Assembly (NCBI GenBank): GCA_022563195.1
Contig: JADFNV010000001.1
Location: 124,001 to 188,000 of the forward strand
Direction of reading: 5' to 3'
Source: Pseudomonadota bacterium
GTDB lineage: Bacteria > Pseudomonadota > Gammaproteobacteria > Steroidobacterales > Woeseiaceae
Length of the DNA stretch: 64,000 bases
The notes below the pieces were generated by a model, which was not told where the DNA came from, made no database searches, and saw only the letters and a list, made by a program, of their open reading frames with translations. This document shows positions 60,256 to 64,000 of this stretch, one piece after another; position 1 is the first letter of the stretch; each line of letters opens with the position of its first letter. The translations under genes were made by a program, and so were the position numbers.

Positions 60256-60447
60256 CAAAGAGATACGAAAGCCATAGTGGGGCGGTGATGCAGGCATGCT
60301 GGCGAGACCGGCCGGCGGGTGGGGTTCTCTGAAGCGGTCGCGTTCAACCCCAACTCGGGATTATGCCACGGACGGCCGATCCAGGCTCCAGCCCCCTGGC
60401 CGGACCAGGGACGGACTGGGCCCCGATCGTTAGATCGGGGCCTTTTT
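60256..60447 (+). ncRNA. Candidate small RNA with terminal hairpins
   Basis: Part of the 465-base gene-free stretch 60205-60669. It holds three hairpins in order: TGGGGTT/AACCCCA (60320-60326 with 60346-60352), CCCTGG-CCGGA-CCAGGG (60394-60410, GGA in the loop) and a strong terminator (60419-60447). No conserved reading frame is seen. The 5' boundary is a guess; TTTATTAAT near 60243 might be a -10 region. It does not match 6S, 4.5S, tmRNA or RNase P RNA. Confidence 0.45.
60419..60447 (+). terminator. Rho-independent terminator
   Basis: GGCCCCGATC, loop GTTA, GATCGGGGCC and TTTTT: a perfect 10-bp stem with a short loop and U-tract. It terminates plus-strand RNA in a region with no plus-strand gene upstream, which is the main reason to suspect a small RNA or a leader attenuator for the TRAP gene. 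Confidence 0.9.
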
Positions 60448-60669
60448 AATGATTAAAAACCACAAATTCGTCTTGTTATGCGATAAATTCGGCAAATATT
60501 CCCACGGGATAGTTTTAAGGTGTGTTGTGGAGAATCATAGTCCTTATCGCTAGTTTTAGGATAGCCAGTGGGTCTGCGGCTGTACAGCGGCCTTGCGGAG
60601 TACGCGAATTGGCATCGCTGCCGCCAGCCAATAGAATCGGGGTCCCGTGCATTGCCAACAGGGACAGGG

Positions 60670-61761
60670 ATGAAAAGACGACATTTTGTAGGTGGTCTCG
60701 CTGCCGCAGCCGGGCTTGGTGCGTGTAGCGCGGAAACACCACAGTGCGAAGCTGCGAACGGGAAGTCGGTTGAGTACTTCGAATGGTCGTGCGTGACGTC
60801 ATGGCCGCCCAGATTTCCGGGCCTCGGCATCGCTGTCAATAACCTGGCCGAGCGAATTGCAGCGGCATCGGCGGGCAGGCTGAAGATAAAAGTGTACGGT
60901 GGTGGCGAATTGGTGCCTGCATTTGAGGTGTTTGACGCTGTCAGCAGGGGCACTGTCGAGATGGGACACGATGCGTCGTACTACCACAAGGGCAAGGTAG
61001 ACGCAGCGCAATACTTTACCTCTATTCCATTCGGACTCAATCATCTTGAGCTCAATGGCTGGCTCTATTACGGTGGCGGCCTCGAGTTGTGGCGCGAACT
61101 GTATGCACCATTCAATCTCGTACCATTTCCCTGCGGTAATACCGGCGTGCAAATGGGCGGCTGGTTTAACAAGGAAATCAATTCAGCCAGCGACCTCAAG
61201 GGGCTCAAGATGCGCATTCCTGGCATCGGTGGTGAGGTCTTTCGCCGCGCCGGCGGTACGCCCGTGACGATGCCGGGCTCCGAAATATTCACCTCATTGC
61301 AAACCGGCGCGATAGACGCGACCGAGTGGGTCGGCCCATACAACGACGTTTCCTTCGGCTTGCACAAGGCGGCCAGGTACTACTACTACCCCGGCTGGCA
61401 AGAACCCGGCGCGGGTCTTGAGTGCATCATCAACAGTAATGCGTGGGCGTCACTGCCGCCAGACCTGCAGGCGATCGTCGAGACGTCGTGTCAGGCGATT
61501 ACGACGGACATGATGGCTGAGTACACGCACGGCAATGCGCTTGCTTTGCAACAACTCATCGATGATCCCAACATCGAGCTGCGGCGGTTTCCCGAAGAGG
61601 TGCTGGATCTCTTGAAGTCACTCACGCAAGAGATCGTCGATGAGATGTCCGCGAAAGATCCGGCCGCCGCAAAGATCCAGAAGTCCTATTACGCATTCCT
61701 GGAGAAGTCGACGGCGAACCAGCGCATCTCCGAACAAGCGTTTCTCGAAACGCGCGGCTAG
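60670..61761 (+). CDS. TRAP transporter solute-binding protein (DctP family)
   Basis: Periplasmic binding protein of 363 residues for an organic acid. The N-terminus MKRRHFVGGLAAAAGLGAC looks like a Tat signal with a lipobox-like cysteine. WPPRFPGLGIAVNNLAERI, MGHDASYYHKGK and GLKMRIPGIGGEVFRRAGGTP resemble the TakP-like group for alpha-keto acids. GGGACAGGG before the ATG supports the start. Its stop and the dctM stop share CTAG, so the binding protein is convergent with its own permease genes. Confidence 0.9.
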   Translation: MKRRHFVGGLAAAAGLGACSAETPQCEAANGKSVEYFEWSCVTSWPPRFPGLGIAVNNLAERIAAASAGRLKIKVYGGGELVPAFEVFDAVSRGTVEMGHDASYYHKGKVDAAQYFTSIPFGLNHLELNGWLYYGGGLELWRELYAPFNLVPFPCGNTGVQMGGWFNKEINSASDLKGLKMRIPGIGGEVFRRAGGTPVTMPGSEIFTSLQTGAIDATEWVGPYNDVSFGLHKAARYYYYPGWQEPGAGLECIINSNAWASLPPDLQAIVETSCQAITTDMMAEYTHGNALALQQLIDDPNIELRRFPEEVLDLLKSLTQEIVDEMSAKDPAAAKIQKSYYAFLEKSTANQRISEQAFLETRG

Positions 61762-63131
61762 CCTCCGTAAATTTGATTCGGCAGCCAGGTCACGATGCCG
61801 GGAAAGATGGCGAGAATGATCAGCGCGAATATTTGTATGGCGACGAAGGGCATGACGCCACGATAAATCTGTGCGGTCGATATGCCAGGCGGCGCAACGC
61901 CGCGAAGATAGAATAGAGCAAATCCGAACGGCGGCGTCAGGAATGAGGTCTGCAGGTTGATCGCAATCATGATGCCGAGCCAGACCGGGTCGAGGCCCAT
62001 CGCGAGCAGCACGGGTCCGACAATTGGTACTACGACGAACATTATCTCGATAAAGTCGAGAACAAAGCCCAGCAAAAACATCACGAGCATCACGACCAGG
62101 ACGGCGCCAATGACGCCACCGGGCAGAGCATCGAGAACGGCACGCACACCGTCGTCGCCTCCATAGCCACGAAAGACGAGAGAAAATATGGACGCCCCAA
62201 TCAGGATCATGAATACCATGCTGCTGATGCGCAGCGTTCTCTGCATGATTTCTCGGAGCCGTGGCAAGTTAAGTTGCCGGCGCGCTATCGCCATCAACAA
62301 CGCGCCCATGGCACCGACTGCCGCGGCTTCGGTTGGGGTTGCGATCCCAAACAGTATCGAACCAAGCACGGCGAAAATGAGCATTAAAGGTTGCAACAGG
62401 GCTTTCAGGATGCGACCGGTGGTGATCTGTTCGTCCGGACCGCGGACATGCGCAGGCATGATGTCTGGGCGTAACCAGGCGACAACGATGATGTACAGCA
62501 CGTACAGCAGTACCAGCATCAGGCCCGGAATCAACGCACCCGCGAATAGATCTCCAACCGATACCGTCTTCGGCGAGAAAATACCCATGTTGAGCTGGGC
62601 TTCCTGGTAGGCCGACGTCATGACGTCGCCGAGCATGACAAGGATGATCGACGGCGGAATGATTTGCCCTAAGGTGCCCGATGCGCAGATCGTGCCAGCG
62701 GATATTTCAGGGGAGTAGCCACGTCGCAGCATCGTGGGCAGCGACAGCAAGCCCATTGTAACGACGGTTGCGCCTACGATTCCGGTGCTGGCGGCGAGCA
62801 GCATGCCGACGAGAGTGACCGAAATGCCCAGTCCGCCGCGCAAAGAACCGAAAAGCGCACTCATGGAATCAAGCAGGTCCTCGGCAATACGTGCGCGCTC
62901 GAGCGTCACTCCCATGAAAACGAATAACGGTACGGCAACGAGCGTTGTATTGCCCATGATACCGAACACACGATTGGGCAGCCCGGTCAACAGCGCTTCG
63001 TTAAAATTACCAGTCAACGCTCCGATACCGGCAAAGATCAGAGCGGTTCCAGCAAGAGTAAACGCGACGGGAAAACCAGCGAGTAATACCGCAATTACCG
63101 AGATGAAAAGCAGTAGCGCAACCCACTCCAT
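61758..63131 (-). CDS. TRAP transporter large permease (DctM)
   Basis: A 457-residue membrane protein with about 12 helices. PLFVFMGVTLERARIAEDLLDS, GLLSLPTMLRRGYSPEISAG and DFIEIMFVVVPIVGPVL are typical of DctM. Two bases separate it from the dctQ stop. Confidence 0.93.
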   Translation of the reverse strand: MEWVALLLFISVIAVLLAGFPVAFTLAGTALIFAGIGALTGNFNEALLTGLPNRVFGIMGNTTLVAVPLFVFMGVTLERARIAEDLLDSMSALFGSLRGGLGISVTLVGMLLAASTGIVGATVVTMGLLSLPTMLRRGYSPEISAGTICASGTLGQIIPPSIILVMLGDVMTSAYQEAQLNMGIFSPKTVSVGDLFAGALIPGLMLVLLYVLYIIVVAWLRPDIMPAHVRGPDEQITTGRILKALLQPLMLIFAVLGSILFGIATPTEAAAVGAMGALLMAIARRQLNLPRLREIMQRTLRISSMVFMILIGASIFSLVFRGYGGDDGVRAVLDALPGGVIGAVLVVMLVMFLLGFVLDFIEIMFVVVPIVGPVLLAMGLDPVWLGIMIAINLQTSFLTPPFGFALFYLRGVAPPGISTAQIYRGVMPFVAIQIFALIILAIFPGIVTWLPNQIYGG

Positions 63132-63133
63132 CG

Positions 63134-63655
63134 CTAGCTCCGTCGAATCGCCGCGAGCGAGCGCAGCATCAGCGAAATTCCCTGCAGAGCGACAGCGACC
63201 GGCATGATGACGACGATGGTCTTGAGCATGGGAATCAGCGGATAGGGAAGACCGCCGGGTTCACGCGAAGACTCGTGCAACGACCATGACACGGCCGCGA
63301 AGTCATAAGACTTGTACGCAAGGAGGCCACACAACGGCAGCAGGAATACAACAACGCCGATCAGATCCGTCCAGCCGCGGCGCCGCGCGCTCATCTTGTG
63401 ATAAAAAATATCGACGCGAACATGTTCTTCGAGCAGCAGTGTATATGCGGCGCCCAGCATAAAAACGGCAGCGTGCATCCAGATCACTGACTCTTGCATC
63501 CAGATCATGCCGGCATCGAACACGTAGCGCATGATGACGACGACAAAGGTGACAATGACCATGGCGAGTGTTAGCCATGACAGTATTTCGCCGGTAGCAC
63601 GACTGAAGCGGTCCAGCAGGTTTTGTGATGAGCCGGGGCTCGACGAGTCGCTCAA
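63134..63655 (-). CDS. TRAP transporter small permease (DctQ)
   Basis: A 173-residue, four-helix subunit. RYVFDAGMIWMQESVIWMHA and LLEEHVRVDIFYHKMSARRR match DctQ. TTG is the start, with AGGA eight bases upstream, part of it contributed by the trkH stop TAG. Ten bases separate it from trkH, so these permeases are probably cotranscribed with trkH. Confidence 0.9.
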   Translation of the reverse strand: MSDSSSPGSSQNLLDRFSRATGEILSWLTLAMVIVTFVVVIMRYVFDAGMIWMQESVIWMHAAVFMLGAAYTLLLEEHVRVDIFYHKMSARRRGWTDLIGVVVFLLPLCGLLAYKSYDFAAVSWSLHESSREPGGLPYPLIPMLKTIVVIMPVAVALQGISLMLRSLAAIRRS

Positions 63656-63665
63656 ACGGCAATTC

Positions 63666-64000
63666 CTAATGGCGCCAAAACGTCGGTGTGATCAGCACGA
63701 GCAGTGTAAATATCTCGAGACGCCCAAGCAGCATGCCGACCACCGCGATCCACTTGGCAGGGTCCGATACAGTCATGAATCCTGACGATACGTCGCCGAG
63801 CCCGGGACCTAGATTATTGAGCGTGGCCGCAACGGCCGAAAAAGCGGTCACCTGATCCAGACCCGTTGCCATCATTGCCAACATCATGATCGTGAACACA
63901 ACAACGTATATCGAGAAAAACCCCCACACGGCGTCGACCACGCGAGGCGGAACCGTTTTGTTGCCAAGCTTGATCGGAATTTCGGCACTGGGATGAATGA
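63666..64000 (-). CDS. trkH: Potassium uptake protein TrkH, 5' part beyond window edge
   Basis: Only the last 111 codons are visible. IPIKLGNKTVPPRVVDAVWG, MMATGLDQVTAFSAVAATLN, NLGPGLG and MLLGRLEIFTLLVLITPTFW are diagnostic of the TrkH channel C-terminus, including the last pore loop. It would work with TrkA in potassium import; trkA is not in the window. Confidence 0.9.
   Translation of the reverse strand, partial: IHPSAEIPIKLGNKTVPPRVVDAVWGFFSIYVVVFTIMMLAMMATGLDQVTAFSAVAATLNNLGPGLGDVSSGFMTVSDPAKWIAVVGMLLGRLEIFTLLVLITPTFWRH

Noticed and set aside
60320..60352. tRNA-like T-arm (TTCAAC within a stem)
   Set aside because: No acceptor stem, anticodon arm or D-arm can be placed around it.
60256..60447. 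6S RNA, 4.5S RNA, tmRNA or RNase P RNA
   Set aside because: None of the fixed sequence motifs of these RNAs (for example the GGTCAGG SRP loop or the GAGGAAAGTCCGGGC of RNase P) is present; only a generic sRNA candidate remains.

Overview
The window is chromosomal DNA of a gammaproteobacterium and spans the replication origin. The order rpmH, dnaA, oriC, dnaN, recF, gyrB is intact, with rnpA, yidC and mnmE running back from rpmH. Other gammaproteobacterial blocks are present: glyQ-glyS-plsC, glnA followed by ntrB-ntrC, gpsA-secB-yibN facing envC-ctpA-yibQ, and tatABC. The AbgT carrier, POT carrier, dipeptide-type ABC importer and many exported peptidases (M2, M13, M16, M28, S33, S41) suggest a heterotrophic, peptide-degrading, probably marine or sediment lineage, perhaps near Woeseiaceae. 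That placement is inference; no 16S gene is in the window. No tRNA, rRNA, CRISPR array, insertion sequence or prophage was seen.

Layout. 1-9950, minus strand: prpB (cut by the window edge), acuI, an MBL-fold hydrolase, a complete oligopeptide ABC importer, and mnmG. 10133-16561, plus strand: a tightly packed five-gene operon of S33 hydrolase, ABC-2 ATPase, ABC-2 permease, catalytic M16 peptidase with an unusual membrane module, and non-catalytic M16 partner. 16589-20333, minus strand: mnmE, yidC, rnpA, rpmH; yidD is absent. 20580-26911, plus strand: dnaA, oriC, dnaN, recF, gyrB. 26929-29877: a GST-like protein, a DUF6491 lipoprotein and a decayed M13 peptidase. 29881-35383, minus strand: M28 peptidase, plsC, glyS, glyQ. 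35384-40208: the nitrogen block, in which glnA has a legible control region (two NtrC sites, an IHF site, a sigma-54 promoter and a leader hairpin) and is followed by a DUF4124 gene, ntrB and ntrC. 40209-40601: a gene-free stretch made of two long inverted repeats. 40602-45727: dihydroorotate dehydrogenase, trmL, a BBE-type FAD oxidase, gpsA, secB, yibN. 45801-50591, plus strand: envC, ctpA, yibQ, a methyltransferase and a six-Kazal exported protein. 50610-60204: AbgT carrier, a twice-frameshifted hybrid histidine kinase, M2 peptidase, POT carrier, tatCBA, dtd. 60205-64000: a candidate small RNA with a strong terminator, a TRAP transporter split between converging strands, and the end of trkH.

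How the genes work together. Secreted and lipid-anchored peptidases would release peptides, which the ABC importer and POT carrier would take up. Nitrogen status would be read by NtrB-NtrC and passed to glnA. AcuI and PrpB handle acryloyl-CoA and the methylcitrate cycle. The Tat translocase is encoded close to two gene products with twin-arginine-like signals (FAD oxidase and TRAP binding protein).

Three genes (rnpA, ntrB, gpsA) have no ATG, GTG or TTG at the expected start. Two genes carry frameshifts that are either real decay or base-calling errors. Gene functions rest on recognised motifs and synteny; no database search was possible.
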